A stretch of DNA of 64,000 nucleotides from Mycolicibacterium stellerae (GCF_003719305.1 NZ_RARC01000004.1:62001-126000), one strand, 5' to 3'; positions 42,139 to 50,409 are shown, numbered from the stretch's first letter. Made by a program: numbers and translations. The notes: generated by a model not told the origin, from the letters alone.

Positions 42139-43404
42139 ATGGCGCGATTCCCGAAACCGGCAGAAGGCAGTTGGACGGAGCACTATCCGCAACTGGGAAC
42201 CGAGCCGGTGTCCTATGAGGACTCGATCAGCCCCGAGTTCTACGACGCCGAGCGCAAGGCGGTGTTCAAACGGGCATGGCTGAATGTCGGTCGGGTCGAA
42301 CAACTCCCGCGTAAGGGCAGCTACTTCACCAAGGAACTGAAGGTCGCCAACACGTCGATCATCGTGGTGCGCAACAACGCAGGCGAGGTCAAGGCGTTCC
42401 ACAACATCTGCAGGCACCGCGGCAACAAGCTGGTGTGGAACGACATGCCGCTGGAGGAGACCAGCGGCTTCTGCAAGCAGTTCACCTGCAAGTACCACGC
42501 CTGGCGGTACGACCTGGACGGCAACCTCACCTTCGTCCAGCAGGAGGGCGAGTTCTTCGACCTGGACAAGAACCGCTACGGGCTGGTGCCGGTGCACTGC
42601 GACGTGTGGGAAGGCTTCATCTTCGTCAACTTCGCGCCCGAACCGCAGCAGGGCCTTCGTGCCTTCCTCGGCCCGATGGTCACCGGGTTGGAGGGCTATC
42701 CGTTCGGCCGGATGACTTCGCGGTGGCACTACCGATCTGAGGTCAAGGCGAACTGGAAGCTCTACATGGACGCGTTCCAGGAGTTCTATCACGCACCGGT
42801 GTTGCATGCGAACCAGTCGCCGGCGAAGTACTCGAAGGCCGCCGCGGAGGCCGGCTTCGAAGCGCCGCACTACCGCATCGACGGCCCGCACCGGTTGGTC
42901 AGCACGTCGGGTATCCGTGCCTGGGAGATGGACTCCGAGATGCGTAAGCCGATGGAGGAGATCTGTCAGAGCGGGCTGTTCGGACCGTGGGACAGTCCCG
43001 ATCTGGGCGAGATGCCCGAAGGGCTCAATCCGGCGAAATGCGATCCCTGGGGCCTTGATTCGTTCCAGCTGTTCCCGAACTTCGTTATCTTGATCTGGGG
43101 CCAGGGTTGGTATCTGACCTACCACTACTGGCCGACCTCGTACAACACGCACACCTTCGAAGGCACGCTGTACTTCCCGCAGCCCCGCACGCCGAGGGAG
43201 CGCATCGCCCAGGAACTGGCCGCGGTGTCGTTCAAGGAGTACGGCCTGCAGGACGCCAACACCCTCGAGGCCACCCAGACGATGGTGGAATCCCAAGTCG
43301 TGGAGCGGTTTCTGCTGTGCGACCAGGAGGTGCTCATCCGCCACCTGCACCAGGAGACCGCGGCATGGGTCGATGACTACCGGAACAAGACGGCGGGGGT
43401 GTGA
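42139..43404 (+). CDS. Rieske aromatic ring-hydroxylating oxygenase alpha subunit (module B)
   Basis: 421 residues. Rieske ligands C91, H93, C117, H120 (CxH-x23-CxxH); mononuclear iron ligands H218 and H223 in DAFQEFYHAPVLH with E215, and the acidic ligand expected in LQDANTLEATQ. No beta subunit follows; the small protein (43409) starts 4 nt after the stop. A plant-type ferredoxin at 45507 is the nearest electron donor gene. Adds O2 to an aromatic, alicyclic or steroid-like substrate, as mono- or dioxygenase. It is highly similar to 15605 and 46582, so the substrates are probably related. Confidence 0.93.
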   Translation: MARFPKPAEGSWTEHYPQLGTEPVSYEDSISPEFYDAERKAVFKRAWLNVGRVEQLPRKGSYFTKELKVANTSIIVVRNNAGEVKAFHNICRHRGNKLVWNDMPLEETSGFCKQFTCKYHAWRYDLDGNLTFVQQEGEFFDLDKNRYGLVPVHCDVWEGFIFVNFAPEPQQGLRAFLGPMVTGLEGYPFGRMTSRWHYRSEVKANWKLYMDAFQEFYHAPVLHANQSPAKYSKAAAEAGFEAPHYRIDGPHRLVSTSGIRAWEMDSEMRKPMEEICQSGLFGPWDSPDLGEMPEGLNPAKCDPWGLDSFQLFPNFVILIWGQGWYLTYHYWPTSYNTHTFEGTLYFPQPRTPRERIAQELAAVSFKEYGLQDANTLEATQTMVESQVVERFLLCDQEVLIRHLHQETAAWVDDYRNKTAGV

Positions 43405-43408
43405 CGCG

Positions 43409-43738
43409 ATGACCGCGATGCTGCCTGCTGAATTCGCCGACCTGGAGTCGTTTTCCGAGTGGTGTCTGCCATCGGAGGCGCAGCGGTACGCCAAGCGGTT
43501 GGCCACTCCGATGTCGGAGATGCAGGCCTTTTACGACGCGATCACCCCGCGCGCGGAGGAGGCGATCTCCTACTGCGACAAGTTTCCGCTCGACGACCTG
43601 CCCGAGGACGTCCTCAACCTGATGCACCTGCTGTACTCGATGATCATGGTGTCGTTCCCCGTCGAGTGCTGGAAGCAGCCGCGGGTTCCCGACTCCGGTG
43701 CCGCAGCGCTGGATTGCCTTTCCGAACCCGTGCCATGA
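43409..43738 (+). CDS. small conserved protein paired with Rieske oxygenase (copy B)
   Basis: 109 residues from ATG 43409; an in-frame start at 43373 lies in the oxygenase gene and is not used. Shares with the copies at 15283 and 47844 the blocks EFADLESFSEWCLPSE, RYAKRL, M-x-EMQAFYDA, YCDKFPLDDLPEDVLNLMHL and SMIMVSFPVECW. Most similar to copy C in the CDKFPLDD segment and to copy A in the WKQPRV tail. No known domain recognised; predicted helical and cytosolic. Its stop overlaps the amidohydrolase start as ATGA. Function inferred from linkage only. Confidence 0.8.
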   Translation: MTAMLPAEFADLESFSEWCLPSEAQRYAKRLATPMSEMQAFYDAITPRAEEAISYCDKFPLDDLPEDVLNLMHLLYSMIMVSFPVECWKQPRVPDSGAAALDCLSEPVP

Positions 43739-44973
43739 CATCGACGGTTTTGCGTGCCGAGCGCTGGGCCGACGTCGAGGCAGGCGAGGTGCGCTCGCCC
43801 GCGTCGGTCGTCATCGAAGGCGACCGAATCCAGGCGGTGAATCCTCCCGAGCTGCCAAGCGATTCGACCGAGCTCGATCTCGGCGACGTCACCCTGGTCC
43901 CTGGGTTGATGGACATGGAGCTCAACCTGCTCATCGGCGGACCCGGCGGGCCCGACGGGCTGCCCAGTCCCATGCACGGTGTGCAGGACGATCCGGCTTA
44001 TCGAACGCTGCGCGGCGCGGTGAACGCCAAGACGACGCTGGAGGCGGGCTTCACCACCGTGCGCAACCTCGGCCTGATGGTGAAGACGGGCGGCTATCTG
44101 CTCGACGTCGCGCTGCAGCGCGCAATCGAGGCGGGTTGGCACGTCGGCCCTCGCATCTATCCGGCCGGGCACGCCGTCACTCCCTACGGCGGCCATCTCG
44201 ACCCGACGGTGTTTCAGCGACTCGCGCCTGGCATCATGCCGCTGTCCGTCGCCGAGGGCATCGCCAACGGTGTCGACGAGGTGCGTGCGTGCGTGCGGTA
44301 TCAGATTCGCCACGGCGCCAAGCTGATCAAGGTGTCGGCATCGGGTGGCGTGATGTCGCACAGCACCGCCCCCGGCGCGCAGCAGTACTCCGACGAGGAG
44401 TTCGCCGCGATCGCCGACGAGGCGCACAGGGCCGGTGTGCGGGTCGCCGCGCATGCGGTGGGGGACACCGCTATCCGGGCGTGCATCCGGGCTGGCATCG
44501 ACTGCATCGAACACGGGTTCCTCGCGACCGACGAGACCATCCAGATGATGGTGGACCACGACACGTTCCTCGTGTCGACCACCTATCTCACCGAGGCGAT
44601 GGCCGTCGACCGGATCGCGCCGGAGCTTCGCAAGAAGGCCGAGGAGGTCTTCCCGCGGGCGCAGGCGATGCTGCCGAAGGCGATCGCCGCAGGTGTCCGG
44701 ATCGCATGCGGAACCGACGCACCCGCAATTCCGCACGGGCAGAACGCGAAAGAGCTTTGCGCCCTTGTTGACAGGGGTATGGCACCCATGCAGGCGCTGC
44801 GGGCGGCGACGATCACCAGCGCGGAGCTGATCGAGGCCGACGACGAGCTCGGCCGGCTGGCGCCCGGATACCTCGCCGACATCATCGCCGTCCCAGGGGA
44901 CCCGTCGCGCGACATCGCCACCACACTGGACGTGCGGTTCGTGATGAAGAACGGCGTGGTCTACAAGCAGTGA
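43735..44973 (+). CDS. amidohydrolase family protein with altered metal motif (module B)
   Basis: 412 residues from ATG 43735, overlapping the small protein stop; the longer in-frame reading belongs to the previous gene. Paralogue of 14045-15280 along the whole length (GGYLLDVAL-x-x-AIEAGW, GPR-x-x-PAGHA-TP-GGHLDPT). The strand-1 motif is VPGLMDMELNLL, so Glu62 and Asn64 occupy the two positions of HxH. Lys of LIKVSASGG, the two central His (VAAHAVG, IEHGF) and Asp of GTDAPAIPHG are retained. Typical members hydrolyse peptide-like or cyclic amides; here the substrate may be a lactone or amide made after ring oxygenation. Confidence 0.87.
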   Translation: MTSTVLRAERWADVEAGEVRSPASVVIEGDRIQAVNPPELPSDSTELDLGDVTLVPGLMDMELNLLIGGPGGPDGLPSPMHGVQDDPAYRTLRGAVNAKTTLEAGFTTVRNLGLMVKTGGYLLDVALQRAIEAGWHVGPRIYPAGHAVTPYGGHLDPTVFQRLAPGIMPLSVAEGIANGVDEVRACVRYQIRHGAKLIKVSASGGVMSHSTAPGAQQYSDEEFAAIADEAHRAGVRVAAHAVGDTAIRACIRAGIDCIEHGFLATDETIQMMVDHDTFLVSTTYLTEAMAVDRIAPELRKKAEEVFPRAQAMLPKAIAAGVRIACGTDAPAIPHGQNAKELCALVDRGMAPMQALRAATITSAELIEADDELGRLAPGYLADIIAVPGDPSRDIATTLDVRFVMKNGVVYKQ

Positions 44974-45005
44974 CGTCCAGGCTGGCCGAGAGGAGTGCAG
45001 CGATC

Positions 45006-45461
45006 ATGGAACAGACCGACAACATTCTCTGGCTGCTGAAGCAGGCGTGGTACTTCTCGTTGACGACCGTGAACGACGCGGTGAGTGAACACGGCGTAAG
45101 CACCGCGCAGATCGGCATGCTGCGCCAGCTCGCCACCGAGCCCGGGCTGTCCGGCGCCGATCTCGCGCGCCGGCTGCTGATCAGCCCGCAGGGCGTGCAA
45201 CTGGCCCTCAAGGAACTCGAGCGACGCGGGCTGGTGGAGCGCAAGCAGGATCCGCAGCACGGCCGGATACTGCAGGCCTTTCTGACCGATCAGGGTCGCA
45301 AGGTGGCTGAGGCCGTCGTCAGCGACGCGATCGCGGCGCACGCGAAGGTGTTCGGGGTGCTCAGCAGTGACGAGCAGGAAACGCTGCGTGAGCTGCTAGG
45401 ACGCGTGATCGAGCAGGGCACGGGCCACAAGCTGCACACCGATCACATCGGCCCCGAGTAG
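45006..45461 (+). CDS. MarR family transcriptional regulator
   Basis: 151 residues from ATG 45006, with GAGGAG upstream; a GTG at 44970 overlapping the amidohydrolase stop is an alternative giving 12 more residues. Winged-helix core: STAQIGMLRQLATEPGLSGADLARRLLISPQGVQLALKELERRGLVERKQDPQHGRILQAFLTDQG. The first helix (ILWLLKQAWYFS) probably forms the ligand-binding dimer interface. Immediately downstream lie two copies of the CAAGTAnTTGAT palindrome, and others precede the two units that flank it. It may regulate these sites in response to an aromatic ligand. A KstR2-type TetR encoded elsewhere is the main alternative. Confidence 0.88.
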   Translation: MEQTDNILWLLKQAWYFSLTTVNDAVSEHGVSTAQIGMLRQLATEPGLSGADLARRLLISPQGVQLALKELERRGLVERKQDPQHGRILQAFLTDQGRKVAEAVVSDAIAAHAKVFGVLSSDEQETLRELLGRVIEQGTGHKLHTDHIGPE

Positions 45462-45494
45462 CAAGTAGTTGATCCTAATGACAAGTACTTGATA
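45459..45494. promoter_or_regulatory. tandem KstR2-like palindromes, sites 3 and 4
   Basis: TAGCAAGTAGTTGATC (45459-45474) and TGACAAGTACTTGATA (45479-45494) match the palindrome TATCAAGTACTTGATA in 13 and 14 of 16 bases. They are spaced exactly 20 bp apart, two helical turns, between the MarR stop and the ferredoxin start. The second also fits the KstR2 consensus AnCAAGnnCTTGnT apart from its first base. Probably the operator of the ferredoxin-SDR-Rieske C operon. Confidence 0.65.
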
Positions 45495-45506
45495 ATGTTG
45501 ACCGCA

Positions 45507-45815
45507 ATGAGCAAGGACAGCGGAACCGGCGTCGCCGTCACCGACGAGATCGTCATCGAACTGGACAGCCGGACCACGACCGCGTGCTACCGCACGGGTG
45601 ACACGCTTCTACAGACCGCGCGCTCGGCCGGACTGCAGGCGCCGTATTCGTGCGAAACAGGGTCCTGCGGAACGTGTATGGCTCGTATCACCGAGGGCAG
45701 CGCTCGGATGGTCAATAACGACGCACTCGAGGATGACGAGGTGGACGAGGGATACGTGCTCACCTGCCAGGCCCTACCGACGAGCAAGACGGTGAAGCTG
45801 ACCTATGACTACTGA
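45507..45815 (+). CDS. plant-type [2Fe-2S] ferredoxin
   Basis: 102 residues from ATG 45507; an ATG at 45495, nested in the operator, would add four residues, and no ribosome site is evident for either, so leaderless translation is possible. The cluster motif is CETGSCGTC with the fourth Cys in LTCQA, the C-x4-C-x2-C arrangement of the ferredoxin domain of Rieske oxygenase reductases. No flavin domain is attached, so it is a free electron carrier. Adjacent to SDR and Rieske C genes, it probably feeds the Rieske oxygenases. It overlaps the SDR start by 11 nt. Confidence 0.87.
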   Translation: MSKDSGTGVAVTDEIVIELDSRTTTACYRTGDTLLQTARSAGLQAPYSCETGSCGTCMARITEGSARMVNNDALEDDEVDEGYVLTCQALPTSKTVKLTYDY

Positions 45816-46563
45816 CGACGTGACCAGGGTGGCGGTGGTGACCGGCGGTGCGTCCGGCATGGGTGAAGCGATCTGTCACGAACTCGGTCGACGGGGGCAG
45901 CTGGTCGCGGTGCTCGACATCGACGCCCAAGCCGCCCAACGGGTTACCGACGACCTGCGCGCCGACGGGGTGACTGCGCTGGCCGTCGCCGTCGACGTCA
46001 GCGACCGCGGGGCCGTCGAGGAGGCGTTCGCCAAGGTGCGCACCGAGCTCGGTCCGGTGACCATCCTCGTCACCAGCGCCGGTGCGGTGGACTTCGCGCC
46101 GTTCACCGAGATCACCATCGAGGCGTGGGACCGCCTGATCGCGGTGAACCTGACCGGAACGTTCCATTGCTGTCAGGTCGCCGTGCCCGACATGCTCGAC
46201 GCGGGCTGGGGCCGCATCGTGATGATTTCGTCGTCCAGCGCCCAACGGGGTTCGCCGAAGATGGCCCACTACGCGGCCAGCAAGGGCGCGCTGCTGTCGC
46301 TGACCAAATCGCTTGCCCGCGAATACGGTCCGCTTGGCATCACGGTCAACAACGTTCCACCATCGGGGATCGAGACGCCGATGCAACACAAGGGGCAGGC
46401 GGCCGGCCACCTGCCGTCGAATGAGCAGATGGCGGCGAGCATTCCGGTCGGCCACCTCGGCACCGGCGACGACATCGCCGCGGCCGTCGGGTTCCTGTGC
46501 TCCGAGCAGGCGGGCTTCATCACCGGGCAGGTGCTCGGCGTCAACGGCGGGCAGGTGCTGTGA
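45805..46563 (+). CDS. SDR family oxidoreductase
   Basis: 252 residues. Glycine motif TGGASGMG at about residues 14-21, TSAGAV in place of the common NNAG, catalytic Ser in ISSSSAQRG, YAASK and C-terminal FITGQVLGVNGG. Asp after beta-2 (VLDID) favours NAD. Overlaps the ferredoxin gene by 11 nt and precedes the Rieske C gene by 18 nt. In classic ring degradation, an SDR of this type oxidises the cis-dihydrodiol made by the Rieske oxygenase to a catechol; the position supports this, but other alcohols are possible. Confidence 0.88.
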   Translation: MTTDDVTRVAVVTGGASGMGEAICHELGRRGQLVAVLDIDAQAAQRVTDDLRADGVTALAVAVDVSDRGAVEEAFAKVRTELGPVTILVTSAGAVDFAPFTEITIEAWDRLIAVNLTGTFHCCQVAVPDMLDAGWGRIVMISSSSAQRGSPKMAHYAASKGALLSLTKSLAREYGPLGITVNNVPPSGIETPMQHKGQAAGHLPSNEQMAASIPVGHLGTGDDIAAAVGFLCSEQAGFITGQVLGVNGGQVL

Positions 46564-46581
46564 CACGACAAGGAGGGGCGG

Positions 46582-47841
46582 ATGCCGAAGTGGCCTAAAC
46601 CGGCGGAAGGCAGCTGGACCGAGCACTACCCGGAACTGGGCACGGGGCCGATCTCGTTTCGGGACTCGACCTCGCCGGAGTTCTACGAACTCGAACGCGA
46701 AGCCGTCTTCAAGCGCGCCTGGCTGAACGTCGGTCGCGTCGAGGAGTTGCCACGCGTCGGCAGCTATCTCACCAAGGAAATCGACGCCGCCAAGACGTCG
46801 GTGATTGTCGTGAAGGGCCGCGACCAAAAGATCCGAGCCTTCTACAACGTCTGCCGGCACCGCGGAAACAAGTTGGTGTGGAACGACTTTCCCAACGACG
46901 AGGTCAGGGGCGCCTGCCGCCAGTTCACCTGTAAGTATCACGGCTGGCGGTACGACCTCGAAGGCGCGCTCACCTTCGTCCAGCAGCCCGGCGAGTTCTT
47001 CGACCTCGACGCCGAGCAGTACGGGTTGAGCCCGGTGCATTGCGACATCTGGAACGGCTTCATCTTCATCAACCTCGACCCCGAACCAAGGCAGAGCCTG
47101 CGCGATTTCCTGGGGCCGATGATCACCGCCCTTGACGACTATCCATTCGAAATGATGACCGAGCGTTACGATTTCGTCGCCCACAACAACAGTAACTGGA
47201 AGATCTTCGCCGATGCCTTCCAGGAGTACTACCACGTGCCGTCGCTGCACTCCCAACAGGTGCCGACGGCTGTTCGGCAGCCCAACGCAAGTTTCGAATG
47301 CGGGCACTTTCAGATCGACGGCCCGCATCGGTTGGTTTCGACGGCAGGCACCCGCAGATGGCTGCTCGATCCGGAGTACATGTACCCCGTCGAACGCGCG
47401 ACGCGCAGCGGCCTGGTGGGTCCGTGGCGGACACCGGAGACTCACCAGTCGGCGGGGTTGAACCCCGGCGGCATCGAGCCGTGGGGCATCACCAATTTCC
47501 AGATCTTCCCGAACTTGGAGATCCTGATCTACCACGGCTGGTACCTGCTCTACCGGTACTGGCCGACGTCGCACAACACCCACAAGTTCGAGGCGTACAA
47601 CGCATTTCACCCCGCCCGCACCGTCCGCGAACGTATCGAGCACGAGGTCGCCTCCGTCGTGCTCAAAGAATTCGCGTTGCAGGACGCGGGCATGCTCGGC
47701 GGCACGCAAGCCGCGCTGGAGTACGACGTCGTCGACGACTTCCCGCTCAGCGACCAAGAGATCCTGGTCCGGCATCTGCACAAGACGGCCGTGGACTGGG
47801 TCGAGGAGTACAAGGCGCAACGCCGCCCGGTGGGGGTGTGA
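46582..47841 (+). CDS. Rieske aromatic ring-hydroxylating oxygenase alpha subunit (module C)
   Basis: 419 residues. Rieske ligands C91, H93, C117, H120 (CxH-x23-CxxH); iron site DAFQEYYHVPSLH. Close to copies A and B but more divergent in the catalytic half: the first iron His neighbourhood reads EYYHV, and the C-terminal ligand segment is LQDAGMLGGTQ rather than NTLEATQ. AGGAGG lies 9 nt before the ATG. Followed by the small protein (47844) after 2 nt and by a TauD-type dioxygenase instead of an amidohydrolase. Likely a related but distinct hydroxylation step. Confidence 0.93.
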   Translation: MPKWPKPAEGSWTEHYPELGTGPISFRDSTSPEFYELEREAVFKRAWLNVGRVEELPRVGSYLTKEIDAAKTSVIVVKGRDQKIRAFYNVCRHRGNKLVWNDFPNDEVRGACRQFTCKYHGWRYDLEGALTFVQQPGEFFDLDAEQYGLSPVHCDIWNGFIFINLDPEPRQSLRDFLGPMITALDDYPFEMMTERYDFVAHNNSNWKIFADAFQEYYHVPSLHSQQVPTAVRQPNASFECGHFQIDGPHRLVSTAGTRRWLLDPEYMYPVERATRSGLVGPWRTPETHQSAGLNPGGIEPWGITNFQIFPNLEILIYHGWYLLYRYWPTSHNTHKFEAYNAFHPARTVRERIEHEVASVVLKEFALQDAGMLGGTQAALEYDVVDDFPLSDQEILVRHLHKTAVDWVEEYKAQRRPVGV

Positions 47842-47843
47842 AC

Positions 47844-48179
47844 ATGGCTGACACCCGACTGCCCAGCGCCTTCGTCGAGTTCGAGCCGTACGCCGAGAAA
47901 TGGTGCCTGGCAACAGAACCGGAGAGGTGGAAGGCCCGGCTGAACACGCCGATGCCGGAGATCCACGCGTTCTACGACGCGTTCTCACCGCGGTTCGAGG
48001 AAGCCATCGACTACTGCGACAAATTCCCCCTCGACGACGTCCCCGACGACGCGCTGAACCTGTTGCACCTCGTCTACTCGATGATCATGGTTTCGATGGC
48101 CGTCGAGGTCTTCGGGACGCAGAAGCCCAGCGACTCCGCCGACGCCGTCATCGACCGAATAGGAGAGCCGGTGCCATGA
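47844..48179 (+). CDS. small conserved protein paired with Rieske oxygenase (copy C)
   Basis: 111 residues from ATG 47844, 2 nt after the oxygenase stop. Homologous to copies A and B: EFEPYAEKWCLATEPERWKARL, MPEIHAFYDA, YCDKFPLDDVPDDALNLLHLVYSMIMVSMAVEV. Copy C has a shorter tail region after MVS and lacks the WKQPR segment of A and B. No Cys pair, signal or transmembrane segment. The stop overlaps the TauD start as ATGA. Conservation of the FPLDD-P and SMIMVS segments in all three copies marks the likely functional surface. Confidence 0.8.
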   Translation: MADTRLPSAFVEFEPYAEKWCLATEPERWKARLNTPMPEIHAFYDAFSPRFEEAIDYCDKFPLDDVPDDALNLLHLVYSMIMVSMAVEVFGTQKPSDSADAVIDRIGEPVP

Positions 48180-49021
48180 GTGTGCTGACGATCAACAAGC
48201 TCACCGAGTCGGTCGGCGCGGAAGTTCTTGGCGTCGACTCCGACCGGCTGGCGAGCGACGATGCGCTTGGCGCAGCGGTGCTTCACGCGCTGGAGGACAA
48301 CGGCGTGCTGGTGTTTCCAGGTCTCGGCCTGAATCCCGAAGCGCAGGTGGCGTTCTGCGGCCGGCTCGGCGAGATCGATCACTCCTCCGACGGTCATCAT
48401 CGGGTCGCGGGCATCTACCCGGTCACGCTGGACAAGTCGAAGAACGCCTCGGCGGACTACCTGCGCGCCACCTTCGATTGGCACATCGACGGCTGCACGC
48501 CGGTCGGGGACACCGTCCCTCAGATGGCCACCGTGCTGTCGGCGAAGCACGTCGCCCAGTCCGGCGGAGAAACCGAATTCGCGAACTCGTATGCGGCCTA
48601 CGACGCGTTGAGCGACGCGGAGAAAAAGCGATACGGGTCGTTGCGGGTCGTGCACTCGCTTGAGGCATCCCAGCGCCGGGTCACGCCCGATCCCGCACCG
48701 GAGGTGCTGGCGAAGTGGCGATCCAGACGCACCCACACCCATCCGCTGGTGTGGACACACCGCAGCGGCCGCAAGTCCCTTGTGCTCGGCGCGTCGGCCG
48801 ACTACGTCGTCGGCTTGGATCGCGAGGAGGGCACGGCACTGCTCGCAGAACTGCTCGACCGTGCCACCCTGCCCGGCAGGGTCTACAGCCATACGTGGTC
48901 GGTCGGGGACACCGTCATCTGGGACAACCGCGGCGTCCTGCATCGCGCGGCGCCATACGACCCCGACTCTCCGCGGGAGATGCTGCGCACCACCGTGCTG
49001 GGTGACGAGCCGATTCGATAG
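48176..49021 (+). CDS. TauD/TfdA family 2-oxoglutarate-dependent dioxygenase
   Basis: 281 residues from ATG 48176. Iron triad: H103 and D105 in DWHIDG and the distal His in GVLHRAAP near residue 256, with the 2-oxoglutarate-binding Arg expected in the last 20 residues (SPREMLRT). Typical TauD domains are visible (NGVLVFPGL, GGETEFANSYAAYDAL). Such enzymes hydroxylate small anionic organic compounds, often releasing sulfite, amine or phenoxy groups. It takes the place that the amidohydrolase holds in module B, so the modules share an oxygenase but differ in the third step. Last gene before the P450 promoter at 49075. Confidence 0.88.
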   Translation: MSVLTINKLTESVGAEVLGVDSDRLASDDALGAAVLHALEDNGVLVFPGLGLNPEAQVAFCGRLGEIDHSSDGHHRVAGIYPVTLDKSKNASADYLRATFDWHIDGCTPVGDTVPQMATVLSAKHVAQSGGETEFANSYAAYDALSDAEKKRYGSLRVVHSLEASQRRVTPDPAPEVLAKWRSRRTHTHPLVWTHRSGRKSLVLGASADYVVGLDREEGTALLAELLDRATLPGRVYSHTWSVGDTVIWDNRGVLHRAAPYDPDSPREMLRTTVLGDEPIR

Positions 49022-49074
49022 CGGGCCCCTCGTTGACGGCGGCGAGCCACTGTGGAAATCTAATACCCACAGAT

Positions 49075-49089
49075 GAGAATCACGTTCTC
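49075..49089. promoter_or_regulatory. GAGAAT-N3-RTTCTC palindrome, site 4
   Basis: GAGAATCACGTTCTC, 24 nt before the P450 start, in the 92-nt gap after the TauD gene. Its spacing to the start is like that of site 3 to the CMD gene. It would place the P450-ferredoxin pair in the same regulon as the TetR at 8823, some 40 kb away. Confidence 0.65.
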
Positions 49090-49113
49090 TTCAATTGAGA
49101 TCATGGAGTAGCA

Positions 49114-50409
49114 ATGTCGGAGGACCTCACCTCGGTCGACTTCTTCCGGGACGGCCGTCTGACGGACGATCCGTACACGTTCTACGAGGCACTTCGCAAC
49201 AAGTGCCCGGTCAGCCGCGAGGACCACTACGGCGTGACCATGGTGACGGGCTGGCAAGAGGCCGTCGACGTCTACAACGATGCGGAGACGTTCTCGTCAT
49301 GCGTTTCGGTGACGGGCCCGTTTCCCGGCTTCCCGGTATCCCTGGAGGGCCTGGAGGGCTCAGACGTCACGGAGTTGATCGAGAAGCACCGCGACGAGAT
49401 TCCGTTCAGCGACCAGCTGCCGACGCTGGACCCGCCGACCCATACCAATCACCGTGCACTGTTGATGCGGCTGATCACGCCCAAGCGCCTCAAGGAAAAC
49501 GAGGACGCAATGTGGCAGCTCGCCGACGACATCCTCGACAACTTCCTCGCTCCGGGTGACGGCGAGTTCATCAAGGGCTTCGCGGGCCCCTTCACATTGC
49601 GCGTCATCGCCGACCTGCTTGGTGTGCCCGAGGAGGACCGCCCCGAGCTTCTCGAGCGGCTGGCGCGCGGCACGCACGGGAGTGGGTTGGGCAACGCCGA
49701 CAAGGCTCTGGCCAAGACCCCGCTCGAGTACCTCTACGAGGTGTTCGCGACGTACGTCGAAGATCGCCGCCTCGACCCGCGTGACGACGTGCTGACCGGG
49801 CTGGCGACGGCGTCCTTCCCGGACGGCACGATGCCAGAGGTCGGCGACGTCGTGCGGGTCGCGACCAACGTCTTCTCGGCCGGCCAGGAGACCACGGTGC
49901 GGCTGCTGTCCACCGCGTTGAAGGTGATGGGCGACCAACCGGAGATCCAGCAGAGGTTGCGAAACGATCGCAGCCTGCTGCCGAACTTCATCGAGGAGTG
50001 CCTGCGCATCGAGAGCCCGGTCAAGGGCGACTTCCGGCTATCGCGGGTGCCGACCAGCATCGGCGACGAAGCCCTCGGTGCCGGCTGCACGGTGATGGTG
50101 GTCAACGGTGCGGCCAACCGCGACCCGCGCCGGTTCGACGATCCTGACACCTTCGACCCCGAGCGCAAGAACGCGCGTCAGCACCTGGCATTCGGGCGTG
50201 GCATCCACAGCTGCCCCGGCGCACCGCTGGCCCGCGCGGAGACCCGGGTCGGATTGGAACGGCTGCTGGATCGGACGACCGACATCCGGATCAGCGAGGC
50301 GCACCACGGTCCGGCCGGAAGCCGTCGCTACCAATACATTCCGACGTACATCCTGCGTGGCCTCACCGAACTGCATCTCGAATTCGACCTCGTTGAAGTT
50401 GCCCCATGA
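49114..50409 (+). CDS. cytochrome P450
   Basis: 431 residues. I-helix AGQETT, K-helix ExxR in EECLRIE, heme loop FGRGIHSCPG with the Cys ligand. The N-terminus is typical of soluble mycobacterial P450s. A long B-C loop (SCVSVTGPFPGFPVSLEGLEGS) may define the substrate pocket. Overlaps the ferredoxin gene by 4 nt, so the electron donor is built in; a reductase is not encoded nearby. The CYP family is not assigned. Controlled in all likelihood by the palindrome at 49075. Confidence 0.93.
   Translation: MSEDLTSVDFFRDGRLTDDPYTFYEALRNKCPVSREDHYGVTMVTGWQEAVDVYNDAETFSSCVSVTGPFPGFPVSLEGLEGSDVTELIEKHRDEIPFSDQLPTLDPPTHTNHRALLMRLITPKRLKENEDAMWQLADDILDNFLAPGDGEFIKGFAGPFTLRVIADLLGVPEEDRPELLERLARGTHGSGLGNADKALAKTPLEYLYEVFATYVEDRRLDPRDDVLTGLATASFPDGTMPEVGDVVRVATNVFSAGQETTVRLLSTALKVMGDQPEIQQRLRNDRSLLPNFIEECLRIESPVKGDFRLSRVPTSIGDEALGAGCTVMVVNGAANRDPRRFDDPDTFDPERKNARQHLAFGRGIHSCPGAPLARAETRVGLERLLDRTTDIRISEAHHGPAGSRRYQYIPTYILRGLTELHLEFDLVEVAP

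Noticed and set aside
45760-47988. 742-residue open frame on the minus strand
   Set aside because: Antisense to the SDR and Rieske C genes; Arg/Gly/His-rich composition without domains, as expected from the complement of GC-rich codons.
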